Of a DNA stretch of 64,000 nucleotides, positions 34,705 through 42,907 are shown in pieces. Numbering within the stretch: the stretch's first letter is position 1; each line of letters starts with the position of its first letter. A program made the translations under genes and the position numbers. The stretch lies in contig JAVEDU010000054.1 of the NCBI GenBank assembly GCA_030840805.1, forward strand, positions 62,001-126,000, given 5' to 3'. Below the pieces are notes generated by a model. The model saw only the letters and a program-made list of their open reading frames with translations. It was not told where the DNA came from and did not search any database. Origin of the DNA: Actinomycetota bacterium (GTDB taxonomy: Bacteria > Actinomycetota > Actinomycetes > Mycobacteriales > HKI-0501).

Positions 34705-35642
34705 CCCTTCCGCGCGGCGAGCGTGCGCGCGACGGTCTCCGCGAGGTCCGCCACCCGCGGCCCCCACCGGGAGCCGAGGTCGTCGTCGAGCAGCACGATC
34801 GTCCCGGTGCGCACGGCGGGCACCGAGGAGAAGGCGGGACGTGTGGCGACCGTCGCCGCGTTCTGGCCGCAGCACCTGGTGTCGGCCAGCACGATGACGT
34901 CCGGCGCGGACTTCACCACGAACTCGGCGGACAGCTGCGGGTAGTCCTTCGCCGGGCCGGTTGCCTCGTCGGCGATGTTCCGGAGCCCGAAGCGGGCGTA
35001 CACCGCGCCGACGAACGTCTTCGACGTCGCGGAGTAGAACGTCTGGTCGAGCTCGTGGTAGACGGTCAGGCCCCTGGTGGCCGGGGGCACCGACGCGACG
35101 GCGGCGTCGATCCGATGCTTCGTGGTGGCGACGACCTTCGCGGCCTCGGCGTGGTGACCGGTCGCGTCGCCGAGCACCTGGAGCTGGCGGTATCCCTCCT
35201 CCAGCGTCGTCGCGGCGGGGAGCATCAGCACCGTCACGTGGAGCTTGCGCAGCGCGGCGACCAGGCCGTTCGAGTCGTTGGAGGCGACCACGAGATCCGG
35301 GGAGTAACCGGCGACGGCCTCGGCGTTCGGCTGGAAGCCCGAGAGCTTCGTGCGCGGGGCCTCGGCGGGGTAGGTGGACTGGTCGTCCGCCGCGACGACC
35401 TGCTCGCCGGCACCGACCGCGAACAGGCTCTCGGTCGCGGTGGGGGACAGCGACACGATCCGCCCGGGTGCCGAGTCGATCGTGACGGGTCCGCCGGACG
35501 CCTCGACCGTGACGGGGAAGCCCTGGCCGGTACCGGAGGCGACGGTGGCCGGAGCGTCGCCGGTACCCCCGCAGGCGGTGAGGACGGCCGTGGCCGCGGC
35601 CACGAGGACGAGGGCGAGGCGCCGCGAGGGGCGGGAGGGCAT
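34701..35642 (-). CDS. btuF: cobalamin-type substrate-binding lipoprotein (BtuF-like)
   Basis: Extracellular lipoprotein that captures the substrate for the importer. The 313-aa protein has a lipoprotein signal ending in the lipobox LTAC (Cys24), then the TroA/BtuF fold: RIVSLSPTATESLFAVGAGE, then VVAADDQSTYP, SPDLVVASNDS, a long backbone helix and VKSAPDVIVLADTRCC. The ATG at 35642 has CGGAG at suitable distance. A cobalamin riboswitch fills its leader, so cobalamin or a precursor is the probable ligand. The RC-C-G segment with two adjacent Cys near residue 250 is unusual for the family. Confidence 0.87.
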   Translation of the reverse strand: MPSRPSRRLALVLVAAATAVLTACGGTGDAPATVASGTGQGFPVTVEASGGPVTIDSAPGRIVSLSPTATESLFAVGAGEQVVAADDQSTYPAEAPRTKLSGFQPNAEAVAGYSPDLVVASNDSNGLVAALRKLHVTVLMLPAATTLEEGYRQLQVLGDATGHHAEAAKVVATTKHRIDAAVASVPPATRGLTVYHELDQTFYSATSKTFVGAVYARFGLRNIADEATGPAKDYPQLSAEFVVKSAPDVIVLADTRCCGQNAATVATRPAFSSVPAVRTGTIVLLDDDLGSRWGPRVADLAETVARTLAARKG

Positions 35643-35710
35643 GGTGACTCCGGGGGCATGGGCGTGGACCGCCCGCCGGGCGACCCCTCGCCGCGAGGGT
35701 CGTGGACGTC

Positions 35711-35840
35711 GGCGCCGGCCGGTCGACCTGGCTCGGACGGGGAGGACCCGGCCGCACAGGTGCGGGACAGCGCCGGGTTCGCACGCCGGACTTCGCCGTA
35801 CCGGCGCCGTCGGCACGGTGCCGACGCGACCGACGGTAAC
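35711..35840 (-). promoter_or_regulatory. cobalamin (adenosylcobalamin) riboswitch
   Basis: On the minus strand the leader of the btuF-like gene contains, in order, GGCGAAGTCCGGCGTGCGAA, CCCGGCGCTGTCCCGCACCT, and GAGCCAGGTCGACCGGCC. These correspond to the conserved core of cobalamin riboswitches (GGGAA-CCGG-AA-CCGG, GCTGTCCCGCAACTGT, and the B12 box AGYCAGGAGACCxGCC), with one substitution (CACC for CAAC) and TC in place of A in the B12 box. A TACCGT box at 35839-35834 may be the -10. Between the aptamer and the gene, about 35686-35707 can form a GC-rich hairpin; the ribosome binding site lies close to the ATG, so control of translation is the likely mechanism. Cobalamin should turn the genes off. 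Confidence 0.85.
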
Positions 35841-36003
35841 AGTCAGGGGAGCCGCCCCGGCCGCGGGCCGGACGCTGTCGGGTACCCGAGTGTGCCCGGG
35901 TGTGAAAAGGGACTCCTTGTCGGTCCCCGGACGTTCTACCGTTGATCTCCCGGGGCGCCTACCGTGGAAAGCGCCACATCCAGTAGTCAAGGGAGTACTG
36001 AAC

Positions 36004-36402
36004 GTGTTGGGAGACGACCTCGAGCGGTGGCTCGGAGAAGTGCCGACGCTCCACGACGTGCTGCCGGTCCAGACGGAGCGCCCGGCTCGCGGCGGCGGCC
36101 GCCTCGTGGTGACCTCGCTCGAGCTGTGGGGCGACCGCGCCAAGTGGAACGTCGCGCAGTTCCCGCCGCCCGCGCCGCCCGCGGCCGGCGAGCCGCTCCC
36201 GAGGTTCGCGCTGACCGACGACGCCGGGACCGAGTACCGCGTCGCCGGTGGGGGAGCCGGCGGCGACGGCCGTTGGTGGACCGAGTACGTCACCTTTTCC
36301 CCGGTGCCTCCGGCGCACGCGACCGTGCTGCGCCTCACCGGCGGAGCGCTCGCGGCCGGCGCGGTGGTCACCGTCGCCCTGGCCGTCGAGAACGCGGCGT
36401 AG
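36004..36402 (+). CDS. hypothetical protein, 132 aa
   Basis: I do not recognise a family. The GTG at 36004 has GGGAG eight bases upstream. The sequence looks like one beta-sandwich: LVVTSLELWGDRAKWNVAQF, a Pro/Ala loop, RFALTDDAGTEYRV and a C-terminal VLRLTGGALAAGAVVTVALA. There is no signal peptide or membrane helix. Two TACCGT boxes (35937 and 35958) precede the gene and may be alternative -10 elements. It is divergent from the B12 operon and convergent with the LLM gene. Confidence 0.6.
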   Translation: MLGDDLERWLGEVPTLHDVLPVQTERPARGGGRLVVTSLELWGDRAKWNVAQFPPPAPPAAGEPLPRFALTDDAGTEYRVAGGGAGGDGRWWTEYVTFSPVPPAHATVLRLTGGALAAGAVVTVALAVENAA

Positions 36403-36430
36403 CTACCGGGCCGGTACACCCGGCGCGGGC

Positions 36431-37363
36431 TCAGCCCGCCGCCGGGGCGAACGTCTCCAGGACACGCTCCGCGTGGGCGGTCGCCTCGGCGGGGTCGGCG
36501 TCCGGGGATCCCACCCGCGGGTTGAAGTTCAGGTCGAGGAAGACCTCGGTGATGCCCGCGTCGCCGAGCGCCCCCAGGTCACCGCGGATCTGCTCCTCGG
36601 TGCCGGTGAGCGGCCGGCGGGTTCCCTCGTCGGTCCGCTGCTCGTCGTCCAGGTGGACCACCCCGCGAACGACGAACCGCAGGGCCTCCGCGTCACGCCC
36701 CGCCTCGGCCGCGGCCTCCTTCACCGTGCCGACGGCCGCCCCGATCGTGGTGAGGTCGTGGCGGCTGGCACTGATCCAGCCGGCCGCGATGCGGCCCGCC
36801 CGGCGCAGGGCGGGCTCGGCGCCGCCGCCGAGCAGCAGCGGCGGCCCGGGCCGCTGGACGGGCCGGGGGTCGACCGTGGCCGGTGGGAGGTCGTAGAACT
36901 CGCCGCTGAACTCGACCGGGTTCTGGGTGAAGATCCGCTGCAGGCAGTCGACGAACTCCGCGACGCGGGCGCCCCGCCGCTCGTACGGGACCCCGACGGC
37001 CTGGAACTCCTCCGGTGACCAGCCGAGCCCGAGTCCCACGTCGAGACGCCCCCCGCTGAGGATGTCCAGGGAGATCAGCTGCTTCGCGAGCACGATCGGC
37101 GCAGAGAACGGCGCATTGACGACCGCCGTGCCGAGCCGGACCCGCCGGGTGACCGCGGCCGCGTAGGCCAGCGAGATCAGCGGGTCGTGGACCGAGCGGT
37201 ACATCGGGCCGTAGTCGCCGCCGGCCGGGTTGAGCAGGCGCTGGAACGACCACAGCGACGCGTATCCCAGGTCCTCGGCGCGGCGGGCGAAGCCGGTCAT
37301 GTTCGCCGGGGTGGCCCAGCTGCCCGACACGGGAAGGCCGAAGCCCAGGTCTACACGCGTCAT
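36431..37363 (-). CDS. LLM-class F420-dependent oxidoreductase
   Basis: A 310-aa TIM-barrel enzyme of the luciferase-like family, probably using F420. DLGFGLPVSGSWATPANMTG begins the protein; RRVRLGTAVVNAPFSAPIVL, DILSGGRLDVGLGLGWSPEE and PLLLGGGAEPALRRAGRIAAG are the family landmarks. The C-terminal EEQIRGDLGALGDAGITEVF resembles the TIGR03619-type subgroup. The ATG at 37363 has no clear ribosome binding site. It is divergent from the old yellow enzyme across a 171-base gap, so the two flavin-type reductases may share control. Substrate unknown. Confidence 0.85.
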   Translation of the reverse strand: MTRVDLGFGLPVSGSWATPANMTGFARRAEDLGYASLWSFQRLLNPAGGDYGPMYRSVHDPLISLAYAAAVTRRVRLGTAVVNAPFSAPIVLAKQLISLDILSGGRLDVGLGLGWSPEEFQAVGVPYERRGARVAEFVDCLQRIFTQNPVEFSGEFYDLPPATVDPRPVQRPGPPLLLGGGAEPALRRAGRIAAGWISASRHDLTTIGAAVGTVKEAAAEAGRDAEALRFVVRGVVHLDDEQRTDEGTRRPLTGTEEQIRGDLGALGDAGITEVFLDLNFNPRVGSPDADPAEATAHAERVLETFAPAAG

Positions 37364-37505
37364 GGGGGTGATCCGATCGGTCGCGGGCGGGGACAGTGCA
37401 GTCTCGCGCGAACCGGACGGCGCGTCGATCCGGGGCCCGTGATCTTCCCGACATGTCCGGCGGGATGCGCGCGCCGGGTTCGCGTGTTGGGGTGGACGAT
37501 GGAAC

Positions 37506-37520
37506 TTGAAGCGTCTACAA
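37506..37520. promoter_or_regulatory. candidate operator ahead of the old yellow enzyme gene
   Basis: TTGAAG-CGT-CTACAA is an inverted repeat with five of six bases matching per half and a three-base centre. It stands just upstream of the ribosome binding site GGAG (37526-37529) and the ATG at 37535, in a local AT-rich patch. It would suit a MarR- or TetR-type repressor; no regulator gene is adjacent. Confidence 0.3.
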
Positions 37521-37534
37521 AATCTGGAGCGTTG

Positions 37535-38623
37535 ATGCCGACCCTGTTCGAGCCCTTCTCCCTCGGCAAGCTGGATCTGGCCAACCGCCTCGTGATGGCG
37601 CCGCTGACGCGCAACCGCGCCGGCGCCGGCATGGTCCCGCAGGACCTCGCGGTCGAGTACTACCGGCAGCGCGCGTCCGCCGGCCTGATCATCACCGAGG
37701 GCACCCAGCCGAGCGCCGTGGGCCAGGGGTACCTGACCACGCCGGGCCTCCACTCCGCCGAGCAGGTCGAGGGCTGGCGGAAGGTCGCCGACGCGGTGCA
37801 CGGCGCGGGCGGCGCGATCGTCGTCCAGCTGATGCACGTCGGCCGGGTCTCGCACCCCGACAACAAGGACGGCCTGGAGACGGTGGCGCCGAGCGCGATC
37901 GCCGCGCCCGGCGAGATGTTCACCGCGGGCGGCCCGAAGGCGCACCCCGTGCCCCGCGCGCTGGAGACCGACGAGCTGCCGCTCATCGTCGAGGAGTTCG
38001 TGCACGCCGCGAAGTCGGCGATCGAGGCGGGCCTCGACGGTGTCGAGCTGCACTCGGCCAACGGCTACCTGCTGCACCAGTTCCTCTCGCCGGCGTCGAA
38101 CCGGCGCACGGACAACTACGGCGGCTCGCCGGAGAACCGCGCCCGGCTCGTCATCGAGATCGCCCAGGCCGTCACCGCGGCCATCGGGCCGGAGCGGGTC
38201 GGCATCCGGATCTCGCCCGGGCACCAGGTCCTCGGCATGGACGAGACCGACGCCGCGGACCTCGCGGCCACCTACGGCACCCTGATCGACGGGATCGCCC
38301 CGCTCGGCCTCGCGTACCTGCACGTCCTTGCCGACCCGAGCGTGGCCGGCCCGGGCTCCGCACTCGTCCAGGATCTGCGCCGGCGCTTCGGCGGCCCGCT
38401 GATCGGCAACGACGGCTTCGGCACGGTCACCACCCGCGAGGACGCGGCCCGCATCGTCGAGGGCGGCCTCGCCGATCTCGTGGCGGTCGGCCGCAACTTC
38501 ATCGCCAACCCGGACCTGGTCACGCGCTGGCAGACCGGCGCGGCGCTGAACGAGCCCGACTCCGCCACCTTCTACGGCGGCGGCGCGGAGGGGTACACGG
38601 ACTACCCGTTCCTGACGGACTGA
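37535..38623 (+). CDS. alkene reductase, old yellow enzyme family
   Basis: FMN enzyme reducing activated C=C bonds and nitro esters with NAD(P)H. The 362-aa protein shows LFEPFSLGKLDLANRLVMAP at the start, VQLMHVGRVSHP, the substrate-binding His/Asn pair in VELHSANGYLLHQFLSP with SNRRTDNYGGSPENRARL, and the FMN phosphate site at LADLVAVGRNFIANPDLV. The length fits NemA-type proteins. The ATG at 37535 has GGAG five bases before it. A strong terminator follows the gene. Confidence 0.92.
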   Translation: MPTLFEPFSLGKLDLANRLVMAPLTRNRAGAGMVPQDLAVEYYRQRASAGLIITEGTQPSAVGQGYLTTPGLHSAEQVEGWRKVADAVHGAGGAIVVQLMHVGRVSHPDNKDGLETVAPSAIAAPGEMFTAGGPKAHPVPRALETDELPLIVEEFVHAAKSAIEAGLDGVELHSANGYLLHQFLSPASNRRTDNYGGSPENRARLVIEIAQAVTAAIGPERVGIRISPGHQVLGMDETDAADLAATYGTLIDGIAPLGLAYLHVLADPSVAGPGSALVQDLRRRFGGPLIGNDGFGTVTTREDAARIVEGGLADLVAVGRNFIANPDLVTRWQTGAALNEPDSATFYGGGAEGYTDYPFLTD

Positions 38624-38654
38624 TCCACCGCGGGGCCCGGTCGGCCCCGAGCGC

Positions 38655-38694
38655 GGCGAAGGCCCCCACCCGCACCCGGGCGGGGGCCTTCGCC
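38655..38694 (+). terminator. intrinsic-type terminator hairpin after the old yellow enzyme gene
   Basis: GGCGAAGGCCCCCACCCG pairs with CGGGCGGGGGCCTTCGCC across a four-base loop, with one A-C mismatch in an 18-bp stem. It lies between convergent genes and could stop transcription from both sides. There is no U tract, as is common in actinomycetes. Confidence 0.75.
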
Positions 38695-38701
38695 GTGCCG
38701 G

Positions 38702-38932
38702 CTACTTGTAGCGGTGGCTCTGCTCGGAGTGGCCCAGCGTGCTGGTGCAGGTCTTCCCGCTGATCGCCCGATGCCCACAGAGCTCGGTGACCTCCGGCCC
38801 GGGACCGGGCACCCCGACGGGCGCCTTCTCGGCCGCGGCCTGCTTCGGCGCGGGCGCCCGGGTCGGGGCGTCCTTCTGGCGCGCGGCCCAGTTGGCCTCA
38901 CGCATGGCGCGCTGTGCATCGAGTTTGCTCAT
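38702..38932 (-). CDS. small Cys/His protein, 76 aa
   Basis: Unrecognised. The ATG at 38932 follows GGGAG about nine bases upstream. The N-terminal part is helical and basic (SKLDAQRAMREANWAARQKD), a Pro/Ala linker follows, and the C-terminal 25 residues contain a Cys/His cluster of the form C-G-H-x7-C-x5-G-H-x4-H, which looks like a small metal-binding knuckle. It ends beside the terminator at 38655. Function unknown; perhaps a nucleic-acid- or metal-binding protein. Confidence 0.6.
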   Translation of the reverse strand: MSKLDAQRAMREANWAARQKDAPTRAPAPKQAAAEKAPVGVPGPGPEVTELCGHRAISGKTCTSTLGHSEQSHRYK

Positions 38933-38984
38933 GCGGCCACTCTCCCATCTCGGCGGAACCCGTCCCGCCGCACGGTCCGGGGGG

Positions 38985-39644
38985 CTACGCGTTGGGCACG
39001 GTGGCGGCAACGGCCGATCGGCGGGCGAGCCTCCGGTCGAGCACCGCGGCGCCGCCGGCCAGGGCGAGGAACAGGACCGCGACGAGCACGCAGCTCCCGA
39101 CCACGGGCGCGTACCCCAGTTCGGTCACGTCGAGGAAGGTGTACGGGTAGAAGTCGACGAGCGCGCCGCGGACGAGCGTGAACGCCAGCCAGCACAGCGG
39201 GAAGACCATGGCCAGCCCGACGATCCGCCGGGGGAGCGGACTCCGGGGCCCGAACAGCAGCCAGCCGAGGACACACAGCACCGGCGAGACGGTGTGCAGC
39301 AGGAAGTCGGCGACCGCCGCCGCGCCGGTGAGCTGCTGGTGCGGGGCGATGGCGACCCGGAAGACCACCCCGGTGACGGCGATCGCCAGTACGGCATCGA
39401 GCCGCAGCGTCCGGAACACCGTCGACGGCCGGTCGGGACGCACCGCCAGCAGCACGCTGGTGGCGCCGACGAGGAGGTTCGACTGGATCGTGAAGAAGCA
39501 CAGGAGGTTGAGGACCCGGGCACCGGCGGAGTCGAAGCGACCCCCGGTGACGCCCGCCGTGACCACGATCTGGAGGACCAGTCCGGCGAGGACCGTGACG
39601 GCGGTGAGGGCGAACCACGCACGCGCGGGCGTCGATGTCGGCAC
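38985..39644 (-). CDS. Pr6Pr family membrane protein
   Basis: A 219-aa integral membrane protein with six predicted helices. The segments FFTIQSNLLVGATSVLLAV, VVFRVAIAPHQQLTGAAAVA, FLLHTVSPVLCVLGWLLFGP and VDFYPYTFLDVTELGYAPVV are the recognisable Pr6Pr (FAR-17a/AIG1-like) landmarks, including conserved His, Asn and Tyr. Some eukaryotic relatives are lipid hydrolases; the bacterial function is not known. The GTG start comes six bases after TACCGT, so the mRNA is probably leaderless. Confidence 0.8.
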   Translation of the reverse strand: MPTSTPARAWFALTAVTVLAGLVLQIVVTAGVTGGRFDSAGARVLNLLCFFTIQSNLLVGATSVLLAVRPDRPSTVFRTLRLDAVLAIAVTGVVFRVAIAPHQQLTGAAAVADFLLHTVSPVLCVLGWLLFGPRSPLPRRIVGLAMVFPLCWLAFTLVRGALVDFYPYTFLDVTELGYAPVVGSCVLVAVLFLALAGGAAVLDRRLARRSAVAATVPNA

Positions 39645-39674
39645 GCCGGCACGGTACCCCGCGGCCGGACCGGG

Positions 39675-40958
39675 CTAGACCAGGACCAGGTCCGGGCGGC
39701 CCGCGGGCGTCCGCGACTCCACCCACGCGCCCAGCCGCTGCGGGGAGAACAGCTCGTCGATCACCATGAAGCCCGCACCGGTCAGACCCGCCTCGTCGTC
39801 CAGCGGCGACCGCGCGAGCCGCAGGTCCCGGGTCGCGAGCGGCAGGGACCGCCGATACACGGTCTGCCGGATCGTCGCGAGCAGCACGTCACCGGAGGCC
39901 GCCACGCCGCCACCGATCAGGATCAGCGACGGGTTGTAGAAGTTCACCAGCGTCGCGAGCATCTCGCCGACCAGCCGCCCGGACCGGGTGAGCAGCTCCA
40001 GGCAGACCGGGTCGCCGTGGTCGGCGCCCCGGCCCACGTCGCGGGCCTCCAGGTGTCCCGCCGTGGCGAGGGCCTCGGCCAGGAACGAGCTCCGGCCCTC
40101 CGTCGCGGCGGCGGTCGCCTCCCGGCCCAGCGCGGCGCCGCCGGCGAGGGCCTCCAGGCAGCCCACGTTGCCGCACCGGCAGACCACCTCGGAGTCCTCG
40201 ACGACCGCCACGTGGCCGACGTCGCCCGCACAGCCCTGGGCGCCGCGGTGCAGGATGCCGTCCGACACCAGGCCGGCGCCGATCCCCGTGCCGATCTTCA
40301 GGTAGACGAACTCGCGGGCGCCCTGGGCCAGCCCGCCGCGCAGCTCGCCGAGGGCCATCAGGTTGACCTCATTGTCGACCCAGACGGGCACGCGGTGGCG
40401 CTCGGCGAGCCGATCGCGCACGGGGTAGCCGTCCCAGCCCGGCATGATCGGCGGGGCGATCGGGCGGCCCGTCGCGAACTCCACCGGGCCGGGTACGCCG
40501 ATCCCGATGCCCCACAGCGGGGAGTCCCAGGCCTCGGCGGCGAGCAGTTCGTCGAACAGCTCCTCGACGCGGGGGAGGAGCACCTCGGGGCCGGCGGCGA
40601 TGTCGGCCGGTTCCTCCCGGTGCGCCAGCAGGCGGCCGCGCAGGTCGGTGAGCCCGACGGCGATGCTGCTCGCCCCCAGCTCGGCGACGAGGATGCGCCC
40701 GGCCTCGCACCGGAAGCGGAGCTGCCGCGGTGCGCGGCCGCCGGTGGACGGGCCGAGCTCGCCCTCGGCAAGCAGCCCGTAGCTCATCAGGTCGGCGACC
40801 CGCTGGGTGATCACGGTCCGGCCCAGGCCGGACGTCCGGACGAGCTCCGGACGGGTGACCGCGGTGCCGGATCGCACCAGGTCCAGCACGGTGCACAGGT
40901 TCGCGACGTGCTCCCCGGGGACCGCCGTCTCGATGTCTGCCGTGGTCACCGGCGTCAC
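39675..40958 (-). CDS. ROK family transcriptional regulator
   Basis: A 427-aa sugar-responsive regulator. The N-terminal winged helix-turn-helix is at about 20-80 (TRPELVRTSGLGRTVITQRV, then DLMSYGLLAEGELG). The ROK domain follows with GIGIGVPGPVEF, KIGTGIGAGLV, the zinc motif CRCGNVGCLEALAGG and a C-terminal LILIGGGVAASGDVLL. Its gene is divergent from the sugar operon at 41087, with overlapping promoters between, so it most likely represses that operon until the sugar or its phosphate binds. Confidence 0.9.
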   Translation of the reverse strand: MTPVTTADIETAVPGEHVANLCTVLDLVRSGTAVTRPELVRTSGLGRTVITQRVADLMSYGLLAEGELGPSTGGRAPRQLRFRCEAGRILVAELGASSIAVGLTDLRGRLLAHREEPADIAAGPEVLLPRVEELFDELLAAEAWDSPLWGIGIGVPGPVEFATGRPIAPPIMPGWDGYPVRDRLAERHRVPVWVDNEVNLMALGELRGGLAQGAREFVYLKIGTGIGAGLVSDGILHRGAQGCAGDVGHVAVVEDSEVVCRCGNVGCLEALAGGAALGREATAAATEGRSSFLAEALATAGHLEARDVGRGADHGDPVCLELLTRSGRLVGEMLATLVNFYNPSLILIGGGVAASGDVLLATIRQTVYRRSLPLATRDLRLARSPLDDEAGLTGAGFMVIDELFSPQRLGAWVESRTPAGRPDLVLV

Positions 40959-40993
40959 CCCCGGGCTCTCTGTGCGGCGTTCGGTCGCTTTTG

Positions 40994-41024
40994 ATCCTAG
41001 CGTGTTGACTTCTGCTCACCGCAA
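40994..41024 (-). promoter_or_regulatory. candidate promoter for the ROK regulator gene
   Basis: On the minus strand TTGCGG (41024-41019) is followed after 19 bases by TAGGAT (40999-40994). The spacing is slightly long. It overlaps the rightward promoter of the sugar operon, so one bound regulator could block both. Confidence 0.35.
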
Positions 41025-41034
41025 GCATTAGCGT
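41005..41034 (+). promoter_or_regulatory. candidate promoter of the sugar catabolic operon
   Basis: TTGACT at 41005-41010 and TAGCGT at 41029-41034 are 18 bases apart; the start site would be near 41041 and the first gene begins at 41087. A second TAGCGT at 40998-41003 forms a direct repeat, 31 bases or about three helical turns away, and could be part of the ROK operator. Confidence 0.45.
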
Positions 41035-41086
41035 CCGACCCCACCAGACGTGACCCAGCCCACACCGAAGCCCGGAGGTTGCGCGG

Positions 41087-42007
41087 ATGAAGCTCGGATT
41101 CCTCACCGCCTGTCTGCCCCAGCGGTCGCTCGGCGCGATCGCGGCGTGGGCCTCCGCGGCGGGATACGAGGCGCTGGAGGTGGCGGCCTGGCCCGCGCTC
41201 GGCGACCGGCCGTTCACCGCGACGCATCTCGACGCCGGCCACTTCACCGCCGCCGAGGCCGAGCAGGTCACCTCGCTGTTCGCCGACCACGATCTCACCC
41301 TGTCGTCCCTCGCCTTCTACGACAACAACCTGCACCCCGACCCCGCGGAGCGTGCCGCCGTCAACCGGCACGTCCTCGCCTGCATCGACGCGGCGGCGCT
41401 CCTCGGCTGCCCGACGGTCGGAACGTTCGTCGGCCGCGACCCCTCGACGACGGTCACCGAGAACCTCCGCGAGGCCGAGCGGGTCTTCGCCCCGCTGGTC
41501 GACCACGCCGGCGAGAAGGGCGTGAAGCTGATCATCGAGAACTGCGTGATGGAGGGGTGGCACCCCGACGGGTACCCCGGCAACCTCGCCTACTCCCCGG
41601 AGCTGTGGGAGTGGATGTTCTCGATCGGGCTGTACCTCAACTACGACCCGTCGCACCTGGTCTGGATGGGCATCGACCCGGTCGAGGCCGTCCGGCCGTA
41701 CATCGACCGCATCCCGCACGCCCAGGCCAAGGACATCCAGCTGTTCCCCGAGCGCCGCAACCGCTACGGCTGGCCCGGCAAGGCCGTCAGCCGGGAGGAC
41801 CCGTGGGATGTCGGCTGGTGGCGGTACCGGGTGCCCGGCCTCGGCGACGTCGACTGGCGCCGGCTCGTCGACACGCTCTACGAGGGCGGCTTCGACGGCG
41901 TCCTCTCCGTCGAGCACGAGGACCCCGTCTGGGGCGGCACCGAGGACCGGATCCGGACCGGCCTGGAGGTCGCCCACCGCACCCTCCGTCCCCTCTTGGC
42001 CGCGTGA
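41087..42007 (+). CDS. sugar phosphate isomerase/epimerase family protein
   Basis: Xylose-isomerase-like TIM barrel of 306 aa, first gene of the sugar operon. It reads KLGFLTACLPQRSLGAIAAW, then a GYEALEVAAWPAL segment, VKLIIENCVMEGWHP with the metal-binding Glu, LNYDPSHLVWMGIDP with Asp and His, and LSVEHEDPVWGGTEDRI near the end. GGAGG lies before the ATG. It probably isomerises or epimerises the keto-sugar made by the Gfo/Idh/MocA dehydrogenases of the same operon. The specific sugar is not deducible. Confidence 0.82.
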   Translation: MKLGFLTACLPQRSLGAIAAWASAAGYEALEVAAWPALGDRPFTATHLDAGHFTAAEAEQVTSLFADHDLTLSSLAFYDNNLHPDPAERAAVNRHVLACIDAAALLGCPTVGTFVGRDPSTTVTENLREAERVFAPLVDHAGEKGVKLIIENCVMEGWHPDGYPGNLAYSPELWEWMFSIGLYLNYDPSHLVWMGIDPVEAVRPYIDRIPHAQAKDIQLFPERRNRYGWPGKAVSREDPWDVGWWRYRVPGLGDVDWRRLVDTLYEGGFDGVLSVEHEDPVWGGTEDRIRTGLEVAHRTLRPLLAA

Positions 42008-42036
42008 AACAGACAGTGGCCTGAAAGGAGCTCCTC

Positions 42037-42867
42037 ATGCGTCTCGGATACCACTCGATCACCTGGGGCGGCGTCGTCGGCGACGCGACCGGCGTCACCA
42101 GCGTCAAGGACCTGTTCTACCGCGCGAACGGCGACATGGCCGAGGCCGTGCGGGACATCGCCGCGGCGGGCTACGCGGGCACGGAGATGTTCGACGGCAA
42201 CGTCGCCGCCTACGCCGACCGGCCCGACGAGCTGCGCGCGCTCCTCGCCGACGCCCGGCTGGAGCTGGTCGCGGTGTACACCGGCGCGAACTTCATCTAC
42301 GCCGACATCCTCCCCGACGAGCTGTACCGCGTGGAGAAGGCCGCCGAGCTGGCGGCCACCTTCGGCGCCGGGCGGCTGGTCGTCGGCGGGGGAGCCCGGC
42401 GCGCGGCCGGCACGACCGACGAGGACTACGTGCGGCTCGCCGCGGCCCTCGACCGCGTCACCGACATCGCGGCGGCCCACGGGCTCACCGCCAGCTACCA
42501 CCCGCACCTGTCCACGATCGTCGAGAGCCCGGACGAGCTCGACCGGCTGCTGCCGAACACCCGCATCGGGTTCTGCCCCGACACCGCCCACCTGGCTGCC
42601 GGTGGCGGCGACCCCGCCGCGCTGATCCGGCGGTACCCCGACCGGATCAAGCACGTGCACCTGAAGGACTTCCGCCGCGACCCGCTGGAGTTCCTGCCGC
42701 TCGGCGAGGGCGTACTCGACTTCGCCGACATCGTCCGTGCCGTGGCCGAGACCGGCTATGACAGCTGGCTCATGGTCGAGCTCGACGGTTACGACGGTGA
42801 CCCCCGGGACGCCGCGCTGCTCAGCAAGGCGTACCTCGACAAGCTCCTCGCCGTCCTCGGCCTCTGA
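42037..42867 (+). CDS. sugar phosphate isomerase/epimerase, IolE/hydroxypyruvate-isomerase-like
   Basis: A second TIM-barrel isomerase or dehydratase, 276 aa. It begins RLGYHSITWGGVVGDA, which resembles inosose dehydratase IolE, and has LTASYHPHLSTIVES, GFCPDTAHLAAGGGDP, IKHVHLKDFRRDPLEF and LMVELDGYDGDPRDAALLSK with the metal ligands Glu, Asp, His and Glu. AAAGGAG precedes the ATG. The IolE-like look, the paired dehydrogenases and an Rbs-type importer together suggest an inositol-like polyol or a rare sugar. This is inference. Confidence 0.82.
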   Translation: MRLGYHSITWGGVVGDATGVTSVKDLFYRANGDMAEAVRDIAAAGYAGTEMFDGNVAAYADRPDELRALLADARLELVAVYTGANFIYADILPDELYRVEKAAELAATFGAGRLVVGGGARRAAGTTDEDYVRLAAALDRVTDIAAAHGLTASYHPHLSTIVESPDELDRLLPNTRIGFCPDTAHLAAGGGDPAALIRRYPDRIKHVHLKDFRRDPLEFLPLGEGVLDFADIVRAVAETGYDSWLMVELDGYDGDPRDAALLSKAYLDKLLAVLGL

Positions 42868-42907
42868 TCAGACGCCGGTCTCCGCCACCGCACCCCGGGA
42901 GAAGCAC

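Noticed and set aside
32837-35642. Ferric siderophore importer
   Set aside because: Protein families allow it, but the leader matches a cobalamin riboswitch and no iron-regulator box was seen.
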